NCBI GenBank assembly: GCA_964560355.1
Contig: CAZLLI010000023.1
Span: 1-35,746, forward strand
DNA: 35,746 bases
DNA from: JAKEHA01 sp964560355
GTDB lineage: Bacteria > Krumholzibacteriota > Krumholzibacteriia > WVZY01 > JAKEHA01
Direction of reading: 5' to 3'
The notes under the pieces are model-generated. The model ran no database searches. It saw nothing but the letters and a program-made list of their open reading frames with translations, and had not been told where the DNA came from. Shown here in pieces: positions 28,601-33,998 of the stretch. A program made the translations under genes and the position numbers. Position 1 is the first letter of the stretch; every line of letters begins with the position of its first letter.

Positions 28601-29529
28601 GTCACGGTCGGCAGCGCCTGCGCGACGCCGTCGGCGACGACGGGCGAGTTGGAGCCGATGCTCGACTGCGACGGACTCATGGCCGCAGCGCGCACACCCA
28701 CGGTCGTGGTACCACCGAGCGACGGCGACCCGCTCGGAGTGAAGACGTTCAGCGTGTGCGGCGAACCGGCGACTAGCGTCGGGCGATAGTCGACGCGCTT
28801 CACGTTGGTGCCGCTCGCGATGACGGCCGATGAGATCGGAGTCGAGTGATTCGCGGGGTCGTAGAACGCACCATGCGTGGCGAAGAGGCTCACGGTGCGG
28901 TTGCTGGGAACCGGCGCGCGGTTGCCGAAGGCGTCGAGCACGCGAATGTTGAGCTGCACGAAAGTACCCGCGTCGACGTTGGTGGTGTCGCTGGGGAGAA
29001 CAAGCAGCGACGCCGGCGTCGATGCGATCACGTTGAGACTGGGCGACGTGACGATGGGCGACGGCGACCCGCCGGCCGGATCCGACGCCACCAAGAAGCT
29101 GTACGAACCGACGGTGGTCGCGGCGTCCGCGCGCGCGGATGCGCCCGCGGTATCGTCGCCGTAAACGATGGTGAGCGTGTTACCCGCGGTGAGCGTGTCG
29201 ACCGCGACCGTGATCACTTGACCCGCGATGGTGAGGCCGGGAACGCCGGTGGGTTCGTTGGTCGCGACGGTGACGTAACCCGCCGACGTCGACGAACCGT
29301 CTTGCGGCGCGGTCCATGCGGCGGGAATGGTGAGTCGCACGACGCCGTTGTCGTGCGTCTCCGCCGCGGTGTAGACGATGCTCCACTTTCCCGACGAACC
29401 CGCCGCGACGTTCGACGACGGCGAGATGATCGCGGTGCCGCTGCCGGGACCGGCGGTGGTCAGCGCCACGAGGCTCACGGCGAGAAACGCGGCGAGCGCG
29501 GCAACACGCATGGATCGATGGGCGTTCAT
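16657..29529 (-). CDS. Giant secreted repeat protein (4290 aa): invasin-like Ig repeats, CARDB-like repeats, FlgD-like C-terminus
   Basis: Exported surface or adhesin-like protein. The signal peptide lies in residues 1-30 (MRVAALAAFLAVSLVALTTA). Up to about residue 1550 there are about 13 Big_1/invasin-type Ig modules with the recurring strand D-x-x-G-N-P-V (RDAFGNPRQGDTVTLSV, RDAQGNPVAGKAVTLFV). Residues about 1550-4015 hold about 20 CARDB-like modules of roughly 120 residues with recurring V-x-N-T-G-Q-x-D and GG-x-x-D-x-L-x-F-x-V-T motifs. A linker follows, and then a FlgD-like domain at about 4190-4290 (YPNPFRAG ... TTWDGRNGKGEVVRNGVYV). Very few cysteines, Thr/Val/Gly/Ser-rich. No enzyme domain is visible. 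The C-terminus resembles a type IX sorting domain, and the next gene is a PorV-like protein with a 4-base overlap from its GTG. The reading frame is unbroken. Start at ATG 29529 (alternative ATG 29511); the start codon lies in a 5-bp hairpin. Confidence 0.93.
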   Translation of the reverse strand: MNAHRSMRVAALAAFLAVSLVALTTAGPGSGTAIISPSSNVAAGSSGKWSIVYTAAETHDNGVVRLTIPAAWTAPQDGSSTSAGYVTVATNEPTGVPGLTIAGQVITVAVDTLTAGNTLTIVYGDDTAGASARADAATTVGSYSFLVASDPAGGSPSPIVTSPSLNVIASTPASLLVLPSDTTNVDAGTFVQLNIRVLDAFGNRAPVPSNRTVSLFATHGAFYDPANHSTPISSAVIASGTNVKRVDYRPTLVAGSPHTLNVFTPSGSPSLGGTTTVGVRAAAMSPSQSSIGSNSPVVADGVAQALPTVTSRDAFGNPRQGDTVTLSVTGSAVRVNPGSPTNSAGQTSGVVTDTVAELVMVSASINGTPLTSGSASVQFVAGAVSGLTSIVDALPTSVTANGTSTSTITVTARDAQGNPVAGKAVTLFVAPTPNTTLTQPGGVTNALGQVTGTVAATTTLPRTVTATIEGTPVTDNAVVTFTPGPAASFLVVVDGNAVAGTVDPVTITARDANLNIVTNYTGTVNLTSTSTGSNTVEWAQGFGNGVITNTPGSNDGSYTFAAADLGQASIRIIDEKVETITVTANAGGPSGTSGNLVVANNIADKIELVSGNGQSATVNTPVASLPTVRVVDAFNNPVPGATVTFTAVQGGGSVDAISGGASNDSTAITGSDGRIDCDIWRLGTIAGQNRLRARIASGTTTFVYFTATGTAGNGVNLVLTPGSKPVTQGTSQVVTATLTDTFGNARAGERVDIVIKSGLNGTLAEDLGDPGNTTALNPQARWGNTDGAGRITVLWQAPLSAGLADVLDASTSTVVQGNVADVTYTTVASGATNLRITFVGPSTKPANQTFQFLVEAVDGNGNVDTGNTATVTLTPEVGGNLLFSLTDFGSTTTSFALVSGARTVYGRGTVTGDWDIQASGGGLGADTKVVNITDTGVIDHYAVSTVSNVAAGAVFDVTVEARDVYNNRVLGANNAVTLEAYDDINPVLAQATLLDNSATLASGIVTVAETYTKAEAIRVRASAASKEGFSGIVTVGAAAAHRIAKISGDAGGIIAGATQVLTAQVLDQYDNPVNGALVTFAVLLGGGSPSPASATTSGAGQASTTLTTGATIGSNTVKATILDENPAGLERVDYLVTTIPGAVASFTVTPASFALVAGTGVALNVQGFDANANLVTNDNTTPIQLTNTGVAQFGAATGTLTAGQFNTTVVDTVAQSFTITSTRQGGGATGTSALLTVSNSGAYRITKVSGDASGVTAGTNRTLDVLVRDNHSNPVPNAIVTFATTGVINDGTFTDAVGDPNDGITTTDGTGHATITFTTSLTAGANNLNAQILDGVPAGRERVSFLINTVAGGIAYYTVAMSGSTVTAGQSLNATITAFDGNDNPVDDDVTQVDLSGDPGVGLVFGTDPITLTNGVAVTTVTANAVQTYRVRASTLGSPGVTGLSPQVTVNPANPAGVITGTPVPATITANGVSVSTGTSSVITDAFGNQVPVGTLIDVSTNNGVIVPAGAKLVAANGRITFDLRSSTTPGTATVTMTSQVGTATGTTNVTFAPPPAFVANNPATPAIVAPSDNVAFSVQVQNTSTTDANLTTATTFTFTDGSHTFTANLAAPATITGPGTQTLNFAAAVVNAAFTPGNYTPAVQLAGSDEFGAPISTSVSTPAQSLLITSVQITSITAPAIVSRGQTPTVTVFVKNNGAQITNINDIDLVFAPGTGVFTPGSITPQDVAPGNTGQFNIPVLVDPSCPVNTYSIDAVASGLVGGKTVTDNSLAPFTLPTWQIVAAANLSYVAGSMTPMSVSRGASYAFRATIRNNGSGVVSLNETQSYLRFTDGTRNYQAAPTQPYAIAGNSQQVIDFVATSVNAAFTLGSYGVSFHLQGLESGAPFTQDITSGGDQVTVQSPASIGTGSVTPDAVSKGSSVPFSVQVTNSGGATVVLTPGSTFFRFASGSFSAVLNASGPTTLPPGTTTLAFTSTVVSTGITAATYPGQLVLVGTENGNAFSPAPFVTETVIVQEAPSIQITAALPSQPSFTTDQTRGMKVRLVVRNNSAGPVSFAASSLKIIHGGNDRTGQFAISTPTGFSGGATLNGGGAVDTVTFNLADNIANAMSSGMMTIQGHLDAVDVNTSQPVAGDNPLAGALQVQTPATITTLVVLPSLTQVTQNMGRDFIVRAVVQNTGQSDVTVTLAEPSTDVGFSPAGGWVATPRNQFGKGGNILSGGEVDTVLFDVTTSGSNTGTAQVGTSYTGVEGNSGRSVTGVSSNAAQIAVQSPGTLTVTNVVASRSTLTSGANVPWTYTVTLQNTGQSDVNVALPGAVTLAFPGAAPAPGYTVPPAFAGGGTVLSGGETDQLVISVNGTGTYGTMGSKAVNVSANGVELNSGVARNGNGGTNVTVQRAPALNVVSVNPTTVSKGSIVGFAVTIVNTQADAATATLDQFTTRLRFGSNLFNVNLLPASPVDVDGGQSITLLFTPATVVAGIPNGAQADAVLEFRWSENGRTGSENEPVTGAGKTINVQNAPALNILSVRPSRQNVTVGQTTPSWTITMVLRNSNGADVDLDLASATTRLQLNLLGSGSLVTNEYTITQPTQLVGGGVRLSSGETDSLVFNVTQAGNTPGNVIVSGFVGGTDVISSLPVSDNTGDGGSGSFVLQTAGRLNIVSVRPARTTATVGQTGAGAAYTIKVGVRNVGQADVDLDLTAPTNTVLDFAQPAGWVSSVQSSLVGGGVRLSGGEVDTLVFDVTTTGSTLGYQLVYADVSGVELNRGVTVTEDTSNEEHGNITLQAQAALDILSATPSRASLTDAASTPWDLTVVVRNTGESAARLVLPAGLTVSVQTATATFDPVNALEEGGVVLNGGDTGTLVVHAPSSPDFSFFGTRTIGVSLNAVEINSNRAFNRNEPTIGSVVANTVPNLTAGLQVTPVVVTRGTQAFLQVNVTNPGANAAIVDLDRADTRVRFGFGQYSAYLQPGSPTQILAGQTITLSFEDKLVPLGLTAGPYDLSVDLAYTANGFDDFETEIITNGISVQNPPAFRITQISASQPSATAGQTTPWTATMSILNEGVTPIDLDFASNKTYLQFVVPGGGFDNNYTVEQPDSLVGGGTTLGPGLPGQLEFKVTQTGNVTGVIVISGRVEGTDGAAVVSDDTFDGGRGSINVVGASALTIVATHTSQPRVTAGQTQDWDVRVVVANTGGGAINVDLATASIAFNGGTGWVVQTPPTFFGAGNPLPGGAVDSLLFRVTTTSGNAGTRRIDATLPWQDVNTQAPGSSNTGTSGFGSIVVQSRASVQILATTSQSPNPAAVNTGQPFDVRLQVRNTGQADARDVQLALARSGSSTVQPIAPISEIPGGQTVTLDAGVIAAGAANPSETFTSSVTAATDENAGDAATIQSPVDGTAVLAIQNPAVFDIQSVRASQSTLTRGQTVPWNVIARVRNTGQAGAVLTPPAANDLSFAIGGSNQVDYVVQPPTAFGSGAAGWTLAGGATDSLIYSVNVTGANIGTVDIGVAAAGTDRNDPTLNVSDAGGTSVQVQAPAGISITSTLGVNTVNHASADRDTVNTSFAYEIHVVVDNTGGEEVDSVLVTLASSLPPAQRSTFANPQVRKQLGVGGSATFIFKITAPINPVALETFTSTIAAGAKSHNTGLPITPQPPADNRHDVVTQRPANLVMDLTSASPNVSTGQVFTMSATVKRTGTGQAGVSGTARMTLALPGGFALQNPGAEPLVRDFVVGTPVTWNVVAPGAPQASQNLTTTISTTPNDNNTGVAALVTTASDNFGVTVVAGGAFTNPTLAISAPAGAVDGTVSAGQTLSLGASVTATTTTGTIVATLSVPAGFSIVGSPTRNVGTGTGSPQAVSPAFNIIAPATAGTGNVFVTYTGVDQNTQQAVPTSADTVLVSTVARAALSASASVTAPPEATDNTVTIGTTFTVTANVTNAALAAGIGSPGTLTIALPSGYALAGGETASKPFSIATPVAWQVNAPPQPSGPQQINVSISGIPPDENSGQPALVVSGTASIAMVTEGSAVSVRDVSQNLGIDVGPVPAGAAGVALLGFEIAYNVSDASVNDARIDTIAVTIVGSDGTPLGPGAVAATLARLSVDVGGATPYEVTDPSTNPVVVSLLAGGADRLIAPDAVRNAIVSISLDANPSVKEFSVGLRNGGLAVRDAGSGQRLGVTDSQGRPLDGVITSEPLIILSSNFEEYAHNYPNPFRAGSQDTRIAYFMQNAGNVSVAIYALDGDLVYEENIPSSDARAQAGPQETTWDGRNGKGEVVRNGVYVCVLNAGGKSAKFRIAVAK

Positions 29530-29542
29530 CGGGTCTTCGATG
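29527..29542 (-). promoter_or_regulatory. Hairpin enclosing the start codon of the giant surface-protein gene
   Basis: CATCG-GGTCTT-CGATG on the plus strand is a perfect 5-bp inverted repeat; on the transcript the 3' arm contains the AUG at 29529-29527. Such pairing could limit initiation of a 13-kb reading frame, but a 5-bp stem may also be chance. Confidence 0.25.
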
Positions 29543-29797
29543 GCGGACGGAGGCCCCCCGGTCGGCGCTGCAACTCCTGTGCCCCGGCCCAGCTAGCCCC
29601 TGTCGCGGGGTTTCGATGGAACACGACGGCGAGATCGAACCGGTATTACCCGGGACACCACGAACGACGGCAAGGAGTTCGGCAATCGTAGGGGCGGTTT
29701 CGGCTACTTTAGCAGCCCGGGATGGGAGCGCGCAATCGCTTCGAGGAGCCAGGCGAAACCCGCAGCTCAAACCGGACATCGGGGCGAATGGCCCAGA
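29530..29797 (-). other. 268-bp intergenic leader of the giant surface-protein operon, with hairpins
   Basis: No supportable gene. This is the longest gene-free stretch of the window and separates the glycogen-binding operon from the giant gene. Visible elements: a 16-base hairpin GGCTACTTTAGCAGCC (29702-29717; six pairs with one G-U, four-base loop) and a CCCC/GGGG hairpin with six-base loop (29597-29610). The phrase CCATCGAA..CCCG occurs twice on the minus strand, once just before the start codon. -10-like hexamers TACGAT (29691-29686) and TAATAC (29648-29643) lack good -35 partners. It probably contains the promoter and a structured 5' leader; I could not match it to a known riboswitch. 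Confidence 0.4.
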
Positions 29798-30178
29798 CTA
29801 GGGGGCGGTCGCGGGGATCTTGAGGATGGAGTTTCGCCCGTCGAAGCCGTCGGGCTCGCTTAGGGGGTTGGTGGGATCGGCGACCCAGTTCTTCCCGTCC
29901 ACGAGGAATTTGTAGGCGTAAGAGCCCGGCCCGAGCGGGTAGAACAGCGTCCACTCGCCGTCCGAGTTGTCGTCCGTCATGGGGTCCGACGTGGGCGACC
30001 AGTCGTTGAAGTCGCCGACCAGGTAAACCTTTTTGGCGTCGGGGTTTTTGTAGCGAAACAGGGCCCCGCCGTTGACCAGCTCGGGTCCCCCGGCCATCGT
30101 GGGCGGAGGCGGTCCCCCGCACCCAGCCAGGGCCGCGATCGCAATCGCTACCACCACCATCCAGCGCGCCGACTTCAT
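29798..30178 (-). CDS. Small lipoprotein with AMPK-beta/CBM48-type glycogen-binding domain
   Basis: A 126-residue protein: lipobox ALAGC (lipidated Cys20), a short Pro/Gly linker, then a canonical AMPK1-CBM/isoamylase N-terminal E-set fold at about 36-120. Its hallmarks are VYLVGDFNDWSP, GEWTLFYPLGPGSYAYKF, VDGKNWVADPTNP and a final NSILKIP. In AMPK-beta and branching-enzyme relatives the Trp of the FN-x-W motif and the YKF..VDG strand line the alpha-glucan site; these residues are present. As a lipoprotein it would display the sugar-binding module on a membrane surface. Start ATG 30178 shares ATGA with the stop of the previous gene (4-base overlap), so it is translationally coupled. It is the last gene of this operon. 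Confidence 0.9.
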   Translation of the reverse strand: MKSARWMVVVAIAIAALAGCGGPPPPTMAGGPELVNGGALFRYKNPDAKKVYLVGDFNDWSPTSDPMTDDNSDGEWTLFYPLGPGSYAYKFLVDGKNWVADPTNPLSEPDGFDGRNSILKIPATAP

Positions 30179-30597
30179 CGAACCTCCAAGGTTCCTTCCA
30201 GCTTGATGAGCACGATCTCCGACGCCCGCCCCTGGGGGCCCGCTTCGACCTCTTCCGGATTGCCGGGGTCCAGGCTCCACGTCGCTTCGTCGACCCAGAA
30301 TAGATACTGGTACCGGCCCGGCGCCAGCGGAACCACGATTTCCCACAGCCCGTCGTTGTCGTCGTCCGCCATGAGGCCGATGTCGGCTTCGCCCACCGAT
30401 CCGTCGCCCTTCGCCCAGTTGTTCTCGGGCCAGCTCCCCGCGAGCTGCACGCGGTGCGCAGCGGGCGCGAAGTAGCGAAAGCGCACGCCGCCCTCGACCA
30501 CCGCGGGCAGTACGGCGCGCGTGCGCGGCGCGAGCGACGAGCACGCGGTCGCGAGCGCGGCGGCGACCAGAAACGCTATCGCAGATGAATGACGCAT
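30175..30597 (-). CDS. Lipoprotein with divergent CBM48-like (early-set) domain
   Basis: A 140-residue protein with lipobox LATAC (lipidated Cys19), then an E-set beta-sandwich: VRFRYFAPAAHRVQLAGSW, GLWEIVVPLAPGRYQYLFWVD, EATWSLDPGNP, ending ASEIVLIKLEG. The overall strand order matches its glycogen-binding neighbours, but the G-D-F-N-x-W motif is replaced by GSWPENNWAKGD with an acidic insertion (MADDDNDG), so ligand specificity may differ. It overlaps the barrel gene before it by 22 bp and the lipoprotein gene after it by 4 bp. Likely a partner of both in one outer-membrane complex; this is inferred from coupling only. Confidence 0.85.
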   Translation of the reverse strand: MRHSSAIAFLVAAALATACSSLAPRTRAVLPAVVEGGVRFRYFAPAAHRVQLAGSWPENNWAKGDGSVGEADIGLMADDDNDGLWEIVVPLAPGRYQYLFWVDEATWSLDPGNPEEVEAGPQGRASEIVLIKLEGTLEVR

Positions 30598-32567
30598 TCC
30601 AGCTTGAACAATCTCGAGTCCGCGAGCGCGCGTTCGCGCTCCACCAGCGCCTCTCCGATCGCGGTGGCGTCGCTGCGGCGCACGCCGTTCGCGATGGCAC
30701 CGCGCAAGAACTCCGTGCGGCCGTTGTCGGCGAAGTCACTCACCACCGCGTCGAACGCCCACGGGTCGAGTCCGAAGCCCGCGTTCAGCGACACCGCGCC
30801 GCTACGATAGCCGCCTTCGATATAGAAATCCCAGAACGACTCGTCGACGCCCCAGGCCGTGCGATCGTACCACGAGACGCGCGCGTCGCCGTAGACGTAC
30901 CACGGCCCGCGCACGGTCACGTCGGCGTGGGCGCGCGCGCTCGCGTGCACGGGGGCGTCGACCAGATCGATGGTTTGCAGCACGCCCTCGCCGCCGGCGT
31001 CGACGCGCGTCCCCGCGCGCGACGCGGACAGCGACCACACCGTGTGGCGCGCGAGGTCGATCGCCACCATCGACGGCACGTCCATCTCGTCCCAGATCGA
31101 GAGCCACAGGTTGCGCTCGGGCCAGTCGATGTAGAGCGCGTCGGGGGTGTCGCGGTACTCCTGGTCGGTGTAGGCGACGCGGCCCGTGAGCGACCATCCG
31201 CTGATCGTGCTCGACGCGTCGACCTGCACGCGGTGCACGTCGGCGTCCGAACTCCCCTCGACACCCGCGAAGTCGAAGCGCGTGTAGTCCCAGCGTAGCG
31301 ATACGCTCACGCGCTGCGTCGTGCTCGCTTCCACCACGAAGCGGTCGCTGTCGAAGATGCCGCGCGTCGTTTCCACCGGCGTGGTCGCGGCGGCGGCGGC
31401 GAGCGGCGATGTGAGATCGCTGGTACCGGTCGTGGTCGCGTACGCGCGCGCGTCGGCGTCGCCCCACCCGTAACCGAAACGGAAGGTCGCGTGCTTGACG
31501 CCATTCCACGTAAGCCACGCGTCCGACACGTGGTGGTCTTCGCGCGTCGCGTAGGACTGCGTGGCGAAGTCGGTCGGCCCGCGCGCGAGGTCGACCCACA
31601 CGCCCGGGTTGACGCCGGCGTGGTTGCGGAAGATGTACCCGACGTCGAGGTCTCCGACTTCGACCGCCGCTTCCACCGCGAGCTCGTCGGAGCCGGCGAA
31701 GGTCGGTGTGTACGCGTAGGCGGTGGTGTCGGGCGTCGTGCCCGCCGCGTACGCGGAGAGGTCGTCGGGATCGACGCTCGCGCGCGCATTCTCGCCGCGC
31801 TCGGTCTCGTCGGCCCAGCGCGCGCGCAGCGCGGCGTGCTTCGCCTCCGCCACCGCGGTGACGCCGTGGTAGTCGAAGCCGCCGTCGTACGAATACAGCC
31901 CCGCGTCGCCGACGAGCCCCATCGGGTCCGTCGACGCCCACGTGGAATCGTTTTCGAAACCGCGCACAGAAAGCTTCCCCATTTGCACGTCGACGTAGCC
32001 GCGGTCGAAGAAGGCGTCGATGCGCGGCGGCGACCACGTCCAGGTCGAGTCGTCGGTCGCCACCACCGCGCGCGCGCGCAAACGGTCGATGCGCGCGCGC
32101 ACGCCCAGGTCGACGCGCTGGTCGAGGTCGGAGTCGCCGTCTTCCGCGCGCAGGAATCCGAGGTAGCGCGCGTCGTACGAGGCGGCGCGACGCGGCGCGG
32201 CTTCGTCACGAATCTCGGTGCTCAAGATGAGCCCGCCGCTGCGCTCGACCAGCACGATGGGCGAGCCCTTGTCGGGCGCGCTGCCGCGATTGTCGGGGTC
32301 GGCGGTGGGCGTTCCGTCGATCACGAACTTGTAGCGGTACGTCCCCGCCACCAGAAACAGCCGCACCACGAACTCGTCGCCCTCGCGCTCCATCGGCTCG
32401 ACGGTCGGATTCCACTGGTTGAAGTCGCCCACCAAGTAGACTTCCTTGGCGTCGGGTGCCTTGAGGGTGAAGATAACCTCGTCGGCTTCGACGCGCACGG
32501 CCGCGCGCGCCGCGCCGGCGACGAGCACCGTCGCCCACGCGATCCAACCCACCACGCGCGCGCGCAT
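30576..32567 (-). CDS. Outer-membrane beta-barrel with N-terminal glycogen-binding (AMPK1-CBM) domain
   Basis: The 663-residue protein has a signal peptide at 1-22, then an AMPK/CBM48-type domain at about 28-108 (VYLVGDFNQWNP, VAGTYRYKFVIDG, ADPDNRGSAPDKGSPIVLV). From about 120 onward there is a long series of amphipathic strands with aromatic girdles (GYVDVQMGKLSV, RFGYGWGDADARAY, VSVSLRWDYTRFDFAG, WYVYGDARVSWYD), consistent with a barrel of sixteen or more strands. A glycan-binding module at the N-terminus of a barrel would sit in the periplasm unless it is threaded out. Porin, export or catalytic activity cannot be told from sequence. Start ATG 32567 shares one base with the previous stop (TGATG); the end overlaps the next lipoprotein gene by 22 bp. 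Confidence 0.87.
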   Translation of the reverse strand: MRARVVGWIAWATVLVAGAARAAVRVEADEVIFTLKAPDAKEVYLVGDFNQWNPTVEPMEREGDEFVVRLFLVAGTYRYKFVIDGTPTADPDNRGSAPDKGSPIVLVERSGGLILSTEIRDEAAPRRAASYDARYLGFLRAEDGDSDLDQRVDLGVRARIDRLRARAVVATDDSTWTWSPPRIDAFFDRGYVDVQMGKLSVRGFENDSTWASTDPMGLVGDAGLYSYDGGFDYHGVTAVAEAKHAALRARWADETERGENARASVDPDDLSAYAAGTTPDTTAYAYTPTFAGSDELAVEAAVEVGDLDVGYIFRNHAGVNPGVWVDLARGPTDFATQSYATREDHHVSDAWLTWNGVKHATFRFGYGWGDADARAYATTTGTSDLTSPLAAAAATTPVETTRGIFDSDRFVVEASTTQRVSVSLRWDYTRFDFAGVEGSSDADVHRVQVDASSTISGWSLTGRVAYTDQEYRDTPDALYIDWPERNLWLSIWDEMDVPSMVAIDLARHTVWSLSASRAGTRVDAGGEGVLQTIDLVDAPVHASARAHADVTVRGPWYVYGDARVSWYDRTAWGVDESFWDFYIEGGYRSGAVSLNAGFGLDPWAFDAVVSDFADNGRTEFLRGAIANGVRRSDATAIGEALVERERALADSRLFKLECVIHLR

Positions 32568-33997
32568 CAGAAATCACCCCGCACGGTGATGGTGAGCACG
32601 TCTTCGGTGTCGGCGGTCGGGAGCGCGTCGCCGTCTTCGAGGAAGTACGGCCCGTCGCCGGTGGTGGCGCGGCCGTACGCGACCGTGAGCCACGTACGCG
32701 CGCTAGGACGGAATTCGAGGCGCGCGTAGACGGCGTCGCTGCGCTCGACTTCTCCCGCGACTATCCAGCGCAGGTAGAGCGCGCTGGTCGCGTTCCAGTT
32801 GAGCCGCGTCTCCACGCCCACCCGCGTGGCGGCGTCGATGCCGATGTCGTCGACCAGCGCGTCGATCCCGCCCATGAAGCGAGCGAGCGAGCGGTGATAC
32901 GACGCGTGCACGACGCCGCTCTTGCGCGCGACGTCGTCGTCGCGCGTCCGGTCGACCAGCGCCGCGCGCAGATTCACGTCGGAATTGTCGCGCAGGAACG
33001 CGCGCGCGGAGGCGGCGACGCCCTTGTCTTCGAAGCGTGCCCCCGCCGGCGCGGGCGCCTCGCCGTCGAAGAGCACCACGCGGCCGTCGAGCGCGTAGCG
33101 GCGGTGCGACGCGTAGAGCCCGAGACGGTGCAGCGACGTCCCCGCGCGCAGCGACGAGAGCGCGTTCTGGTAGCCGTCGTCGACGTTGCGGTAGGTGTAC
33201 GCGCCCGAGAGGAGCGCGCTCTCGCCGACGCCGCCGCGCGCGATGCGCACTTCCGCGAATTCGGCGCCGGTGCCGTCGCGGTCGAGATCGGGGAGGAACA
33301 CGCCCGACCCGAACCCCGACTGCTCGAGCGACGCGATCGCGCTCACGCGTTTCCACGACGCGGTCGCTTCGCCCTTCACGATGGCGTGGTCGCGCGCGTC
33401 GCCGTCCTGCAATTGGTACGACAGCGCCACCGCGAGCGGCCGCCACGCCGCGCGCGCCTTGGCGTAGCTGGCGAGGTTCGACTCCGCTCCCTCGTCGATG
33501 CTCGAGACGAGGAGCGTTCCGCCCACCGCGTCGCTGCCGCCGTCGGCGCGCACGCCCACGCGGTGCTGGTAGTCGTCGACCACGTCGTCGTCCATGAGCG
33601 GGACTCCCAGGTCGTAGGTGAAGTAGCGGCGCTCGTCGCCGAACGCGCGCGCGTCGGCGTGCGACCAGCGGTACAGGTAGTCGCCCTGCTCGACGCCGAA
33701 GTCGACGTGGCCCGCGGCGTCGTCGGCGTCCTGCCAGGTCGCGGCGCCCTTCGCGTACAGCACGCCCGCGCGCGCGTCGCCGAGGGTGGCGTCGACCATG
33801 AAGCGGCTCTGGTCCAGGGGCGAGCGCGACTGCGCGTCCCACGACCACGGCGCGCTCGCGTCGTCGGCGGTGATCTGCAGGTTCAAGCGCGCGCGCGACG
33901 AGAGCGGGAGCTTCCACCAGGGGTCGCTCGCGCGCGCCGCGTGCGGCGACACCGCTACTACGGCCGCGATTACCCATATGCCGCGACGCGTGCGCAT
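32567..33997 (-). CDS. Predicted outer-membrane beta-barrel protein, unknown function
   Basis: The 476-residue protein has a signal peptide (WVIAAVVAVSPHAARAS) and then continuous alternating strands (RARLNLQITADD, RFMVDATLGDARAGVLYAKG, YLYRWSHADARAF, RRYFTYDLGVPL, ALYLRWIVAGEVERSD, AYARLEFRPSARTWLTVAYG), ending TITVRGDF with the C-terminal Phe typical of BAM-assembled barrels. I do not recognise a family. GGGAG lies about 11 bases before the ATG; the start follows the stop of the PorV-like gene by one base and its own stop overlaps the next ATG by one base. Position in the operon suggests it works with the glycogen-binding barrel. Confidence 0.82.
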   Translation of the reverse strand: MRTRRGIWVIAAVVAVSPHAARASDPWWKLPLSSRARLNLQITADDASAPWSWDAQSRSPLDQSRFMVDATLGDARAGVLYAKGAATWQDADDAAGHVDFGVEQGDYLYRWSHADARAFGDERRYFTYDLGVPLMDDDVVDDYQHRVGVRADGGSDAVGGTLLVSSIDEGAESNLASYAKARAAWRPLAVALSYQLQDGDARDHAIVKGEATASWKRVSAIASLEQSGFGSGVFLPDLDRDGTGAEFAEVRIARGGVGESALLSGAYTYRNVDDGYQNALSSLRAGTSLHRLGLYASHRRYALDGRVVLFDGEAPAPAGARFEDKGVAASARAFLRDNSDVNLRAALVDRTRDDDVARKSGVVHASYHRSLARFMGGIDALVDDIGIDAATRVGVETRLNWNATSALYLRWIVAGEVERSDAVYARLEFRPSARTWLTVAYGRATTGDGPYFLEDGDALPTADTEDVLTITVRGDF

Positions 33998-33998
33998 G

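Noticed and set aside
16657..29529. Repeat DNA resembling a CRISPR or satellite array
   Set aside because: The recurring DNA phrases are spaced at protein-module length (hundreds of bases), vary in sequence and stay in one reading frame, so they reflect Ig modules.
29530..29797. Cyclic-di-GMP (GEMM) or SAH riboswitch, suggested by CACAGG, GGAG.TTGCAGCG and GGCCTCCG phrases
   Set aside because: The invariant GEMM cores (GGGCAAACC, ACGCAAAGCC) are absent and the SAH pairing pattern cannot be drawn; only short chance similarities remain.
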